Shown one piece after another: positions 1-8,997 of a DNA stretch of 40,466 bases. The notes beneath the pieces are model-generated. The model saw nothing but the letters and a program-made list of their open reading frames with translations, was not told the DNA's origin and ran no database searches. The translations under genes and the position numbers were made by a program. Source of the stretch: Nitrospira sp. (GTDB lineage Bacteria; Nitrospirota; Nitrospiria; Nitrospirales; Nitrospiraceae); the NCBI GenBank assembly GCA_015903995.1, contig JABMDK010000013.1:31071-71536 (forward strand), read 5' to 3'. The first letter of the stretch is position 1. Every line of letters starts with the position of its first letter.

Positions 1-2
1 TG

Positions 3-98
3 TCGAATCTGGCGGATGTGATCTGGAACAACGCGCCGAAGAGCATCCTGGATCCGTTCCCCAGCCAGGTGAACCCCAACGCCAAGGCCGGGTACTAA
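3..98 (+). CDS. amoC: Ammonia monooxygenase subunit C, 3' end only
   Basis: The first bases read in one open frame for 31 codons and end in TAA at 96-98. The peptide ends in NPNAKAGY and contains VIWNNAPKSILDPFPSQ, which I read as the AmoC C-terminus because amoA and amoB follow in the order amoC-amoA-amoB that is standard for the copper membrane monooxygenase family. AmoC is a membrane subunit of the enzyme that oxidises ammonia to hydroxylamine. The rest of the gene lies left of the window, so its membrane segments and metal ligands cannot be seen. The identification depends mostly on position. Confidence 0.8.
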   Translation, partial: SNLADVIWNNAPKSILDPFPSQVNPNAKAGY

Positions 99-136
99 GT
101 AGTAGTAGGGCGGAGCGCAGATTATATGAACCATAG

Positions 137-198
137 GTCGGCATCGGCTGGTAGTCAGGCGCACCATCCCATGGAGCGCCTGGCTGGCCACGGCCGAC
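137..198 (+). promoter_or_regulatory. Stem-loop in the amoC-amoA intergenic transcript
   Basis: Between the amoC stop and the amoA ribosome site the sequence can fold into a nested hairpin. The inner stem pairs 152-162 with 176-186, about 11 pairs including three G-T wobbles, around a 13-base loop. An outer GTCGGC at 137-142 can pair with GCCGAC at 193-198. No T-run follows, so it does not look like a terminator. A role in processing or stabilising the amoCAB message is an inference. The structure is seen by eye and not scored. Confidence 0.5.
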
Positions 199-221
199 TG
201 AAATGACGGAGGATGTCAGTT

Positions 222-1070
222 ATGTTTAGAACCGATGAGATTATCAAGGCCTCGAAGTTACCCCCTGAAGGGGTGGCGATGTCTAGAAAAATCGACTATA
301 TCTATTTCATTCCTATTTTGTTCGTGACGATCGTTGGAACCTTCCACATGCACACGGCTCTGCTGTGTGGAGACTGGGACTTCTGGCTCGATTGGAAAGA
401 CCGTCAGTGGTGGCCGATCGTGACGCCAGTTACCTTAATCACATTCTGTGCTGCCCTCCAGTACTACAACTGGGTAAATTACCGGCAGCCATTCGGTGCG
501 ACGCTCTGTATTCTTGCTCTTGGTGCAGGAAAATGGATTGCCGTCTACACTTCTTGGTGGTGGTGGTCTAACTATCCACCCAACTTCGTCATGCCTGCTA
601 CGGCAATTCCCGGTGCCTTGGTTCTCGATATCGTACTCTTGTTGACCAGGAACTGGACGTTGACTGCAGTGATCGGAGCATGGCTGTTCGCGGCACTGTT
701 CTATCCGAGCAACTGGCCTATCTTTGCCTATAGCCATACGCCTCTCGTCGTAGATGGCGCATTGCTCTCATGGGCAGATTATATGGGCTTCATGTATGTT
801 CGTACGGGAACTCCTGAGTACATCCGGATGATCGAAGTTGGATCGCTGCGCACGTTCGGTGGTCACAGCACCATGATCTCCGCGTTCTTCTCCGCATTCG
901 CGTCTTCATTGACGTACATCCTGTGGTGGCAGTTCGGGAAGTTCTTCTGCACCTCGTATTTCTACATCACTGATGACAGACAGCGGACCACGAAGGTGTA
1001 CGACGTATTTGCATACGCCACTTTGGGACCACAAGCAGACAAAGCTAAACTTTCTGGGGGAAAAGCATGA
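222..1070 (+). CDS. amoA: Ammonia monooxygenase subunit A, comammox Nitrospira type
   Basis: AmoA is an integral membrane subunit of ammonia monooxygenase, which oxidises ammonia to hydroxylamine with O2. The protein is 282 residues from the ATG at 222. I prefer that start to the ATG at 213 because GGAGG at 208-212 is nine bases from it but directly abuts 213. Recognisable family stretches are the [15 protein letters not shown] segment near residue 47, followed by the conserved DRQWWP, and several hydrophobic helices, the first near [15 protein letters not shown]. The wording of the sequence matches comammox Nitrospira AmoA rather than beta-proteobacterial AmoA or methanotroph PmoA, from memory. 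It overlaps amoB by four bases (ATGA at 1067-1070), which suggests translational coupling. Confidence 0.95.
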   Translation: MFRTDEIIKASKLPPEGVAMSRKIDYIYFIPILFVTIVGTFHMHTALLCGDWDFWLDWKDRQWWPIVTPVTLITFCAALQYYNWVNYRQPFGATLCILALGAGKWIAVYTSWWWWSNYPPNFVMPATAIPGALVLDIVLLLTRNWTLTAVIGAWLFAALFYPSNWPIFAYSHTPLVVDGALLSWADYMGFMYVRTGTPEYIRMIEVGSLRTFGGHSTMISAFFSAFASSLTYILWWQFGKFFCTSYFYITDDRQRTTKVYDVFAYATLGPQADKAKLSGGKA

Positions 1071-2326
1071 ATGCCAAACACGTCTTCAAACTGTGGATGA
1101 TTGGACTCTGCGGGGTGGCGACGCTGGCGGTCACGCCGGCCCTCGATATCACTCCTGCATTCGCTCACGGAGAGCGATCGCAGGAGCCATTCCTGCGGAT
1201 GCGTACTGTGAATTGGTATGACACTGAATGGGTTGGAAAGTCGACCAAAGTCAATGATGTGACAGAGCTGAAGGGCAAATTCCATTTATCTGAGGATTGG
1301 CCTCGTGCGGTGGTGAAACCCACCCGCACCTTCATCAATGTCGGATCTCCTAGTTCCGTCTTTGTACGATTGAGCTCCAAGGTCAATGGAACACCGATGT
1401 TCGTCTCGGGCCCAATGGAAATCGGGCGTGACTATGAATATATAGTCAAGCTGAAAGCCAGACTCCCGGGCCACCATCACATCCATCCCATGTTTGCCGT
1501 AAAGGAAGCCGGTCCTATTGCGGGACCAGGTGGATGGATGGACATCACGGGTAATTATGCGGACTTCACCAATCCGATCAAGACACTGACTGGTGAAACA
1601 TTTGACTCAGAGACAATGGGGAGCGCAACCGGAATCATGTGGCATATCTGGTGGATCGCTCTTGGAATCTTCTGGGTCGGATTCTTTGCTATCAGACCCA
1701 TGTATCTCATTCGTGCTCGCGTCCTGGCGGCGTATGGGGATGAAATCCTGCTTGACCCCATCGACCGAAAAGTGGGTACTGCGGTGTTGATCCTCACATT
1801 GGTTGTTGTGGTGGTCGGCTATCTGGCGGCAGAAGCAAAGCACCCGATTAGCGTTCCTCTCCAGGCTGGTGAGGCTAAGATCAAGCCTATGCCGATCAAG
1901 CCTAATCCGCTGACTGTTGACGTGACCCATGCAGAGTACGATGTTCCGGGCCGCGCATTGCGCATGACCATTCATGCGACCAATAACGGCACACAGCCGG
2001 TAACCATCGGAGAGTTCACAACCGCAGGTATCCGGTTTACCAACAAATTCGGAGCAGCCAAGGTTGATCCGAACTATCCGGCTGAACTGGTTGCAGCGGC
2101 TGGTCTGACAATGGATAGCGAAGCCGCGATCCAGCCTGGCCAAACAGTGGACATCAAAATCGAATCAAAAGACGTCCTCTGGGAAGTGCAACGGTTGGTG
2201 GACATTCTCCACGATCCGGATCAGCGCTTTGCAGGATTGTTGATGTCTTGGACAGAGTCTGGTGAGCGACTCATCAATCCAATCTGGGCTCCGGTTCTCC
2301 CGGTCTTCACACGGTTGGGAGCGTAA
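1067..2326 (+). CDS. amoB: Ammonia monooxygenase subunit B
   Basis: AmoB is the largely periplasmic, copper-binding subunit of ammonia monooxygenase. The 419-residue product has a signal peptide of about 33 residues ending in AFA, so the mature protein would begin with His34 (HGERSQEPF), as in methanotroph PmoB where the N-terminal histidine binds copper. The second copper motif is visible as GHHHIH, with His138 and His140 in the HxH position. Two membrane helices lie at about residues 188-210 and 235-255, between two cupredoxin-like soluble domains. The length is normal for the family. A terminator follows directly, so amoB is the last gene of the transcript. Confidence 0.95.
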   Translation: MNAKHVFKLWMIGLCGVATLAVTPALDITPAFAHGERSQEPFLRMRTVNWYDTEWVGKSTKVNDVTELKGKFHLSEDWPRAVVKPTRTFINVGSPSSVFVRLSSKVNGTPMFVSGPMEIGRDYEYIVKLKARLPGHHHIHPMFAVKEAGPIAGPGGWMDITGNYADFTNPIKTLTGETFDSETMGSATGIMWHIWWIALGIFWVGFFAIRPMYLIRARVLAAYGDEILLDPIDRKVGTAVLILTLVVVVVGYLAAEAKHPISVPLQAGEAKIKPMPIKPNPLTVDVTHAEYDVPGRALRMTIHATNNGTQPVTIGEFTTAGIRFTNKFGAAKVDPNYPAELVAAAGLTMDSEAAIQPGQTVDIKIESKDVLWEVQRLVDILHDPDQRFAGLLMSWTESGERLINPIWAPVLPVFTRLGA

Positions 2327-2346
2327 GGTAGTCTGGGTCTAAAGAG

Positions 2347-2395
2347 ACGCCGGTTCGTCCCCATCTCACGATGGTCAGACGAGCCGGCGTTTTTC
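2347..2395 (+). terminator. Rho-independent terminator after amoB
   Basis: The 13-base stem ACGCCGGTTCGTC at 2347-2359 pairs with GACGAGCCGGCGT at 2378-2390, with one G-T wobble, around an 18-base loop. It is followed by TTTT and then C. It lies 20 bases past the amoB stop and should end the amoCAB transcript. It also separates it from the convergent hao remnant. Confidence 0.9.
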
Positions 2396-2702
2396 TTTGA
2401 TCCCCCTACTCACTCGATCGACTCCTCATCTCTCCCTATTCCCGTCTGGCATATCCACTTCTTTATCCAATCAGCGTGTTACATCTGTGGTCTGGCTCAC
2501 TCCATGAGCATGATATTTCTTTGTAAGAAAGGGCCATTCGAATATCTTCCTGTAGGTAGCCTGATCATCCGCGACTTGGGTAGATCTTGCCCGCGCCACA
2601 GACATCCTGTAAGATTCCAGTGGTGTTAGGTACTGCAGGTTGAACGATCTTGGATATAGAAACACTGAACGCCTCCCACAATTATTTCTCTCTACATCAC
2701 GT
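2396..2702. other. Intergenic stretch without a recognisable gene
   Basis: About 300 bases between the amoB terminator and the 3' end of the hao remnant. A 64-codon open frame exists on the minus strand at 2471-2665, but its product resembles nothing I know and no convincing ribosome site precedes it. The stretch may be what remains after the deletion that removed the end of hao. I see no repeat or RNA structure in it. Confidence 0.5.
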
Positions 2703-3864
2703 TTAATCTATGAAAGCTTTGTCAAGCACTTCTTCTCCCGGACTGTGGTTCGATAGGGTCAGGCGGACCGCTCTCAGACATTTTCCGAACACCGATACAA
2801 CCAGTATGCATCGGACGCGAAACAAGACATCCCCCTCACCCATAATGGCCTTCCTCACCATATTATGGGAATACTGCCCTTTGTAATACATATGACAGGA
2901 TTGGCAGGTGGGAGCAATGTAATTGGCGTCCTTGAGCGGTTTACTCCAGTCCCAGTCTTTTCCTTCGATAAAATAGATCGAACCGTGCTTGGAATCCCGG
3001 TAATATTCAATATCAGGATGATCAGGTCCGTTGTGACAGGTCTGGCATGCCTCCGGCCTCCTGGACTCAGAAGCCTTAAAGGCGTGGCGGGTGTGGCAGC
3101 TGTCACACTTGTGCTGGATGTTGTGACACATATCACAGCCCTGAGTAATATTCTTATCAACCGCTGCCCATACATCCACGTCCAGATTGGCATCATAAGC
3201 CTTTGCATGGCTTTCTCTGCCGGGTTTCCAATCAGGAATACCGTATTGCTTCTCTGATTCAAACTCCTGGTATTCTTGTTTATGGCATTCACCGCACAGG
3301 GCTGAATTAGGCATAATGAGCTCTTTTCCATGATCCAGCTTCTCCGCTCCAACCTTGCCATGGCAATCGATACAGCCGACTTCTTTTAAATTCTCGCTCT
3401 TTCCCAACTTGCCCATTGAACGAAGATTGTTTTCGACCTTTTCAAGTAGAGCCTTCTTGTAGAAAGTCTCGTCCTTCGGGGTCAGCTTCCGAATCTTGTC
3501 CAGATTCGCATGAGTACTCTTCTTCCACGCGGCCACCCAGCCCGGCGATTCATCCGTGTGGCACTTCACGCACTGTTCCCGACTCGCCACTTCTTTCACC
3601 GCCTGCGGGGGCGGTATGCGGATCGAAATACTTGCTGAACGACACCGGCTGCCAGTAGTCGCCGTACTTCCCTTTCCCCACGCCCTGCGCGGGATCCATA
3701 TAGCGCTTGAGCAACGCTTCATACAGTTCCTTCGGCGAGGCCGACCGATCAATCTTGAGGGCCTCGTAGGTCTCCTTCGGAACGGTGGGGAAATCCGCCT
3801 GCGCCTGCACTGCCAGTAGAACACCGCAGACCACCAGGGCATACTTCACCAAGTTCTTTACCAT
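2703..3864 (-). pseudogene. hao: Hydroxylamine oxidoreductase remnant, frameshifted and C-terminally truncated
   Basis: HAO is a periplasmic octahaem cytochrome that oxidises hydroxylamine. The ATG at 3864 follows a GGAAGGAG ribosome site and opens a signal peptide ending near VQAQA. The frame then breaks near 3605, after KYFDPHTA, and resumes one frame over with [18 protein letters not shown]. Seven CxxCH sites follow: CVKCH, CIDCH, CGECH, CDMCH, CDSCH, CQTCH and CQSCH. The family pattern has eight. After GQYSHNMVRKAI the similarity fades and an unrelated tail runs to the stop at 2703, so haem 8 and the C-terminal part that carries the tyrosine crosslinked to the P460 haem are missing. About 345 of some 570 residues remain. 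Nitrosomonas HAO has three extra residues (FYK) at the frame break, which suggests a small deletion and not a miscalled homopolymer. Confidence 0.85.
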
Positions 3865-3910
3865 CACAGTTCGACTCCTTCCGTTGATGGGCACTGCATA
3901 CTGTCCTTCA

Positions 3911-3924
3911 CGAGAATATTCTCG
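3911..3924. promoter_or_regulatory. Perfect 14-base palindrome in the hao leader
   Basis: CGAGAATATTCTCG reads the same on both strands. It lies between the predicted promoter (3992-4020) and the hao start, so within the leader of that transcript. Its form suits a dimeric regulator site, but no regulator can be named. A second short palindrome, TTCTTcacAAGAA, lies upstream at 3964-3976. Confidence 0.45.
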
Positions 3925-3991
3925 GCACACTAGTTTGTTTACAGTCTTATCCATTCATGCACGTTCTTCACAAGAATAAAGACGGCGGCGA

Positions 3992-4020
3992 AATATAACT
4001 GAGCCCTACTAGACTGTCAA
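3992..4020 (-). promoter_or_regulatory. Sigma70-type promoter of the hao remnant
   Basis: On the minus strand TTGACA (4020-4015) and TATATT (3997-3992) are separated by exactly 17 bases. This is close to the housekeeping sigma consensus. Transcription would start near 3985 and give a leader of roughly 120 bases before the hao ATG at 3864. The ccmI stop lies at 4093, so the promoter belongs to hao and not to the ccm operon. Confidence 0.75.
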
Positions 4021-4092
4021 GATATTTCCCTTCGAACAGGCTCACCCAAATCGCTGATGACTCTTACAAAAATCACATGCCTATGGCGATCA

Positions 4093-5379
4093 CTACGGTC
4101 GCTCCCGATCGATGACAACGGTGATATTTTCGGTGCCCGGCTTAATCGGTTGACTCATACCCTCAAGATCACCACTTTCAGCCATCGCTTTTCCAGATCT
4201 CGACAGGCGCGCGACAATGACAACGGTATCGATATCCGACAACTTTCTTGACGGCATGGGACTCGTTGAGTCATCCAGTCGGAAGGTGAACGGTAAATCC
4301 TTTTTTGATGCACGGACGATCGATACCGGCATCGGTGGACCGGCCACATCCTTTGCAAAGACGAACAAAGTATCTGGGAGTGTTTTACCAGCCATGTTCG
4401 GTCCTAATACCACTTTGCCAGTGATCGCACGTGGCTGTCCGGATGGCGCCGACGGCTTGGCAGGTTTTGTCTGTTCCATCGGGGGATTCGCAACCATCAT
4501 CCCCATACCGGGACCACCACCAAGACGTCGTTTGGCTTCGGCAATACTGGCTTTCAGTTGCTCCGAAGATTCCTGATCATCGGGAGGGAGATAGGCGTGG
4601 GCATCTTCCCACTCCTTGGCGGCACGTGCAAAGTCTTTTCGGTTGTACGCCAACGTCCCTGACAGCATCAACGCCTTGACATTGTGAGGGTCGACCTTCA
4701 GGGCTTTTTGGATCAAGGCCTCAGGCCTTCCTTCCAACTTGCGCCCCTGGTGGACACCGAGTGCATCCGCATAGTCGGCAAGCAGACTCGCATTATCGGG
4801 ATCGAGCTTGGTGGCCTTTTCAAAAATGGGAACGGCATCAGCATACCGTTCCATGGCCATATAGGATCTGGCCAAGAGCCCCCATCCAACCCCATCATTG
4901 GGATTCTGCTCTAATTTCTTCCGCAACTGCTCGATCAGCTGGTTCAGGCTGTCGGCCATCTGAGGATCATCCCCCGGGCCGTTCGGAGCGGCCGACGACA
5001 CTGCGGGATGCGTCATTGCAGCCGGATTCCCCAACGTCCAGTAGAGTACACCACTGGCCGCCGGAATGACCAGGACCAACGACAGTGCGACAAGCCGAAG
5101 ATTCACGAGCCCTCCGGAAACCATCGATGATGTTTCAGTGGAACCAGTCTCCTCCAGCACACGACGCTCCAGCTCATGTCGAGCCGTCTGATACTGGTCA
5201 TCCGTCAGCAGCCCGTTGGTGAGATCTTGCTCCAGCTCTGAGAATTGCTGTCGATACACCGGCAACGTTTTTTCCTGTTCGCTCGTCAGCTGCACCGGGC
5301 GCTTCAACAACGGGCGCAATATCAACCCCAGAACGGCTACCGTCATGGCGGACACGATCGCCCAGAATGTCACGGTCAT
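4093..5379 (-). CDS. ccmI: Cytochrome c maturation protein CcmI (TPR type)
   Basis: CcmI works in the haem-lyase step of system I: it holds the C-terminus of apocytochrome c in the periplasm and hands it to CcmF/CcmH. The 428-residue product has an N-terminal membrane helix (FWAIVSAMTVAVLGLIL), a cytoplasmic stretch with the family's EQEKTLPVYRQQFSELEQDL region, and a second helix near residues 70-92. TPR repeats cover about residues 140-270 (WGLLARSYMAMERYADAVPI and LMLSGTLAYNRKDFARAAKE). A C-terminal beta-rich domain follows, as in long CcmI proteins. It overlaps ccmH by four bases (ATGA) and is the last gene of the operon. Confidence 0.9.
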   Translation of the reverse strand: MTVTFWAIVSAMTVAVLGLILRPLLKRPVQLTSEQEKTLPVYRQQFSELEQDLTNGLLTDDQYQTARHELERRVLEETGSTETSSMVSGGLVNLRLVALSLVLVIPAASGVLYWTLGNPAAMTHPAVSSAAPNGPGDDPQMADSLNQLIEQLRKKLEQNPNDGVGWGLLARSYMAMERYADAVPIFEKATKLDPDNASLLADYADALGVHQGRKLEGRPEALIQKALKVDPHNVKALMLSGTLAYNRKDFARAAKEWEDAHAYLPPDDQESSEQLKASIAEAKRRLGGGPGMGMMVANPPMEQTKPAKPSAPSGQPRAITGKVVLGPNMAGKTLPDTLFVFAKDVAGPPMPVSIVRASKKDLPFTFRLDDSTSPMPSRKLSDIDTVVIVARLSRSGKAMAESGDLEGMSQPIKPGTENITVVIDRERP

Positions 5380-5837
5380 GATCGCTTGCCTCCTTCTGCC
5401 AAGAGTTGTTCAACCCGTCGATGTTCTTCATCCGTCACCGGCACGTCAACCACCGTACGCGCCCGACGCCGCAACGTAATGATCAGCGCCGTCGCCCCGA
5501 TCGCCATTAAGACAAATGGTCCCGCCCACAGCAGGGTGGTCGTGGCCTTGAGCGGCGGTCGATACAGGACGAAGTCCCCGTAGCGGGCTACCAGAAACTC
5601 GATGATTTCCTGGTCGCTCATATTCTTGGCGATCATCTCTCGAACTTCCCGACGCAGGTCTTCCGCCAATGGAGCGTTTGAGTCGGCCAAGGTTTGATTT
5701 TGACAGACCAGACATCGCAGCTCGACGGCGAGATGCTTGAGTCGCGCCTCGGCGGCGGGATCATCGGCCAATGGCCTGGCTTCTCCAGCCCAAGCCGTTC
5801 CAGACAACAACAATATGACGAGCATCACCCAAGTCAT
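5376..5837 (-). CDS. ccmH: Cytochrome c maturation protein CcmH
   Basis: CcmH is a membrane-anchored periplasmic thiol protein that reduces the haem-binding cysteines of apocytochrome c. The 153-residue protein begins with a signal peptide (VMLVILLLSGTAWA) and shows the diagnostic LRCLVCQNQ motif with Cys42 and Cys45. The stretch DLRREVREMI follows, and then the helix TTLLWAGPFVLMAIGATALI near residues 100-120. The size fits the short CcmH form, with the TPR part encoded separately as ccmI. It overlaps both neighbours by four bases. Confidence 0.93.
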   Translation of the reverse strand: MTWVMLVILLLSGTAWAGEARPLADDPAAEARLKHLAVELRCLVCQNQTLADSNAPLAEDLRREVREMIAKNMSDQEIIEFLVARYGDFVLYRPPLKATTTLLWAGPFVLMAIGATALIITLRRRARTVVDVPVTDEEHRRVEQLLAEGGKRS

Positions 5838-6361
5838 TGCGATTCAAGCTGCTTCACAAGGGGAATAATCTTCTTAGCGACCGTGTCGGAATCCAATGGC
5901 CCGATCTGCTTATAGCGGATCACGCCCTGCTTGTCGATGACGTACGTTTCAGGAACTCCGTAGACTCCGTAATTGATGCCGACTCTGCCGGCATCATCCA
6001 CCCCGACAATCGGATAGGGATTCCCCCATCGCCTCAACCAGGTCATCGCTTCGTCCTGCTGATCCTTATAATCCATGCCATAGATCGGCACCTCACCGGA
6101 CTTGGCCAGTTCCATCAGTACCGGATGCTCGGTCTTACACCCGCTGCACCACGAGGCCCAAAAGTTGAGCAGCCACACCTTCCCCTTGAGGTCTGCCGGA
6201 GAAAACACCTTTGCTGGATCATAGAGCTGCGGCTGGGAAAAGTCCGGCGCAGCTTTCCCGACCAAGGGAGACGGAATTTCCCGTGGGTTGAGCTTGAGGC
6301 CCACCCCGAGAAATCCCACGACAACGATAAAGATGGAAAGCGGCAGAAGAAACCGGTTCAT
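5834..6361 (-). CDS. ccmG: Thioredoxin-like protein CcmG/DsbE
   Basis: CcmG is a periplasmic membrane-tethered thioredoxin that passes reducing power to CcmH and apocytochrome c. The 175-residue protein has one N-terminal helix (LLPLSIFIVVVGFLGVGL) and then the AlkA/TSA-Redoxin fold with the active site WASWCSGCKTEHP, Cys72 and Cys75. The conserved GVYGVPETYVID segment holds the cis-proline near residue 135. The length matches DsbE proteins. Its start overlaps the ccmF stop and its stop overlaps ccmH. Confidence 0.93.
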   Translation of the reverse strand: MNRFLLPLSIFIVVVGFLGVGLKLNPREIPSPLVGKAAPDFSQPQLYDPAKVFSPADLKGKVWLLNFWASWCSGCKTEHPVLMELAKSGEVPIYGMDYKDQQDEAMTWLRRWGNPYPIVGVDDAGRVGINYGVYGVPETYVIDKQGVIRYKQIGPLDSDTVAKKIIPLVKQLESQ

Positions 6362-8349
6362 GCCACTTTTCGCCTAGCTGCTCGTGCGGGGGCAGGCACA
6401 GCCGGCTCTTGCCGACGCCATGCCAGTCGATACCGGCGATCGCTGACGGCCAGCGCACCACCCAGCGCCATGATAAAACACCCACCCCAAATCCAATCCA
6501 CGAACGGTTTATGATAGAGCCGCACACTCCAAGCCCCGTCGTCGAGCGGCTCTCCCAACGACACATAGAGATCACGCAATAACCCGGGATCAATAGCCGC
6601 TTCGGTCATGACCTGATTCTGAACGGCATACCGTCGCTTCTCCGGGTACAGAACCGTTGTCTCACGACCGTCATAGCTTACACGGAACGTCCCGCGGGCT
6701 GCCGTATAGTTCGGCCCCACCACGTCCTGGGCCCCGTCGAATCGAAACGTATAGTCCCCGATGGTTGCCGTCTCGCCCACGTTCATCCGCACATCCTTTT
6801 CGGATTCGAAGCCTTTCACCATCGTCACCCCGACGATAAAGACCGCAATCCCACAATGCGCGACGAGCATTCCCCAGTAGGACCTGGGCACCGAAGCCAG
6901 GCGTTCGACGAGACTATTCCCGTTCGTATGAGCCAACCGCTCACGCAACGTCACCACCGCGGTCGTCACGATCCAAACGGCCAAGAGAAGGCCAAGACTC
7001 AGCAGGGGTGTCCAGCTTCCCATGACAAAGGGTAACGTCAGTGCGGACACAAGACTGACCCCGAACGCCCACTTCAATCGCTTCGCCAAATCAGGCACAC
7101 TCGCCTTCTTCCATTGGGCCAATGGGCCGATTCCCATTAAGAAGATGGCAGGAACCATTAACGGTACGAAGACGGAGTCGAAATACGGAGGCCCCACGGA
7201 AATTTTCCCGAGGTCCAGGGCGTCTAAAAACAAGGGGTATAGCGTGCCTAACAGCACCGAGCCCATCGCGGCCACCAACAACACGTTGTTGGCCAACAGC
7301 ATGCCCTCTCTCGACAACATCGCAAAGCTGCCGCCCAGCCCGACTTTGGGAGCGCGCCAGGCGTACAATGCCAACGACCCGCCGATGACGACCGCCAAGA
7401 ACGCCAGGATGAAGAGACCTCGCTTCGGATCGGTGGCAAAGGCATGCACGGACGTTAACACACCGGACCGGACGAGAAACGTCCCCAGGAGACTTAACGA
7501 GAACGCCATGATGGCGAGCAAGACCGTCCACACCTTGAACCCGCCCCGTTTGTCGGTCACGGCCAATGAATGCACCAACGCGGTTCCAGCCAGCCACGGC
7601 ATGAACGAGGCGTTTTCAACCGGATCCCAGAACCACCACCCACCCCATCCGAGTTCGTAATAGGCCCAGCCGCTGCCCATCGCAATTCCGACCGTCAGAA
7701 AACACCAGGCAACCGTGGTCCAGGGCCGAGACCAACGGGCCCAAGCCGCATCAAGGTTGCCCCCCAACAATGCCGCGATAGCAAAGGCGAAGGCAACAGA
7801 GAAACCGACATAGCCCATATAGAGCATGGGCGGATGGATCACCATGCCGGGGTCCTGCAAGAGCGGATTGAGATCACGCCCGTCGGGTGCCGCAGGAATC
7901 AGCCGTTCGAACGGATTCGACACCGTCAGCATGAACAGAAGGAATCCCACGCTCACCAGACCCATGACTCCAAGAATCCGAGAACGTGTGGTTTCCGGAA
8001 GATGCGCGGAAAAGAGAGTCACCGCAAACATCCAGATGGTCAGGATGAAAGTCCATAAGAGAAGCGATCCTTCATGTGCACCCCAAATGGCTGCCAAGCG
8101 ATACTGGAGGGGAAGTTGCGAATTCGACGTCGCCGCCACGTACAGCACGGAGAAATCCTTGTCGGCAAACGCATAGGCAAGGCAGCCAAACGCCGTGAGC
8201 ACCAAAAGAAACTGTCCCCTGGCCGCCGGTTTCGCCACAGCCATCAGGCCCGAGTTCCCGACGGCGGCACCGTAGATGGGAAGAATGCCCTGCACGACCG
8301 CGACGCAGAGGGCAAGAATCAACGCAAAATGACCGATTTCTGGAATCAT
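6358..8349 (-). CDS. ccmF: Haem lyase subunit CcmF
   Basis: CcmF is the large integral membrane subunit of the cytochrome c haem lyase. It takes haem from CcmE and joins it to the CxxCH cysteines. The 663-residue product is hydrophobic throughout, with more than ten helices, and carries the WWD signature [20 protein letters not shown] near residues 235-255. The flanking histidines expected to bind haem are compatible, for example in [12 protein letters not shown] and ALVHSLAV. The C-terminal region from about residue 520 is the periplasmic loop, ending in a last helix before a basic tail. Length is typical. Confidence 0.95.
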   Translation of the reverse strand: MIPEIGHFALILALCVAVVQGILPIYGAAVGNSGLMAVAKPAARGQFLLVLTAFGCLAYAFADKDFSVLYVAATSNSQLPLQYRLAAIWGAHEGSLLLWTFILTIWMFAVTLFSAHLPETTRSRILGVMGLVSVGFLLFMLTVSNPFERLIPAAPDGRDLNPLLQDPGMVIHPPMLYMGYVGFSVAFAFAIAALLGGNLDAAWARWSRPWTTVAWCFLTVGIAMGSGWAYYELGWGGWWFWDPVENASFMPWLAGTALVHSLAVTDKRGGFKVWTVLLAIMAFSLSLLGTFLVRSGVLTSVHAFATDPKRGLFILAFLAVVIGGSLALYAWRAPKVGLGGSFAMLSREGMLLANNVLLVAAMGSVLLGTLYPLFLDALDLGKISVGPPYFDSVFVPLMVPAIFLMGIGPLAQWKKASVPDLAKRLKWAFGVSLVSALTLPFVMGSWTPLLSLGLLLAVWIVTTAVVTLRERLAHTNGNSLVERLASVPRSYWGMLVAHCGIAVFIVGVTMVKGFESEKDVRMNVGETATIGDYTFRFDGAQDVVGPNYTAARGTFRVSYDGRETTVLYPEKRRYAVQNQVMTEAAIDPGLLRDLYVSLGEPLDDGAWSVRLYHKPFVDWIWGGCFIMALGGALAVSDRRYRLAWRRQEPAVPAPARAARRKVA

Positions 8350-8828
8350 AGCGACTCTTTTCCACCTTGAGGAACAACGAGTGACTTACTTTGCTGCGCC
8401 CCGGACGCCTTGGCCTTCGCTAAGGCTTCAGCCGCTTCGGGCGGCATATAGTTTTCATCATGCTTAGCCAAGACTTCGCTGGCGACAAACGTGCCATCGA
8501 CGCCCAACTGTCCTTGGGCCACGGCCCCCTTCCCTTCCTTGAACAGGTCGGGGAGAATCCCTTTGTATGTCACCGGCAAGCGCTTCGCCGTATCAGTCAC
8601 GATAAAATGGACGGTCAGGCCGTCCTTTTCGCGAACCAGACTCCCGTCTTCCACCATCCCACCGATGCGGAAACTGCGGCCTTTCGGAGCTTCTCCGCTG
8701 ACAACTTGCGTGGGCGTGAAAAAGAAGACGAGGTTGCTCTGGAACGCGTTCAAGATCAACACGGTCGCGATACCCAACACCACCAACCCCAACCCGATAA
8801 AGGCAAAACGTTTATGTCGCGGTTTCAT
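8346..8828 (-). CDS. ccmE: Haem chaperone CcmE
   Basis: CcmE binds haem covalently in the periplasm and carries it from CcmABCD to CcmF. The 160-residue protein has an N-terminal anchor ([19 protein letters not shown]), an OB-like beta domain with [12 protein letters not shown], and the haem-attachment motif HDENY, with His123 and Tyr127. This motif is the same as in E. coli CcmE. The tail after residue 130 is flexible and rich in Ala and Lys. It overlaps ccmF by four bases and ccmD by seventeen. Confidence 0.95.
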   Translation of the reverse strand: MKPRHKRFAFIGLGLVVLGIATVLILNAFQSNLVFFFTPTQVVSGEAPKGRSFRIGGMVEDGSLVREKDGLTVHFIVTDTAKRLPVTYKGILPDLFKEGKGAVAQGQLGVDGTFVASEVLAKHDENYMPPEAAEALAKAKASGAQQSKSLVVPQGGKESL

Positions 8829-8997
8829 CCGTGCCTCCTAACAACGCGGCACGCTGTTCGGCGCGCGCGGCAACCCGTCGACGCCACAGGGCCAGTACTT
8901 CCCAAATCATACACAAGGCCGTGGCGAGAAACGAGGTCCAGACATAGAGGCCATAGCCTCCCATCGCAAAGAATTCCGACGCACTCCCCCACTGCAT
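8812..8997 (-). CDS. ccmD: Haem exporter small protein CcmD
   Basis: CcmD is a small single-helix membrane protein that helps release holo-CcmE from CcmABC. The 61-residue product has the usual arrangement: a short N-terminus with the [12 protein letters not shown] motif, one membrane helix, and a basic cytoplasmic tail beginning [11 protein letters not shown]. Its position between ccmC and ccmE is the standard one. It overlaps ccmE by 17 bases and its start shares a base with the ccmC stop, which supports the chosen reading. Confidence 0.88.
   Translation of the reverse strand: MQWGSASEFFAMGGYGLYVWTSFLATALCMIWEVLALWRRRVAARAEQRAALLGGTDETAT

Noticed and set aside
3600..3620. hao frameshift as a simple homopolymer miscall
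   Set aside because: The five-base run invites that reading, but Nitrosomonas HAO has about three more residues at this point. A deletion of roughly eight bases fits better, and the lost C-terminal part is a separate lesion.
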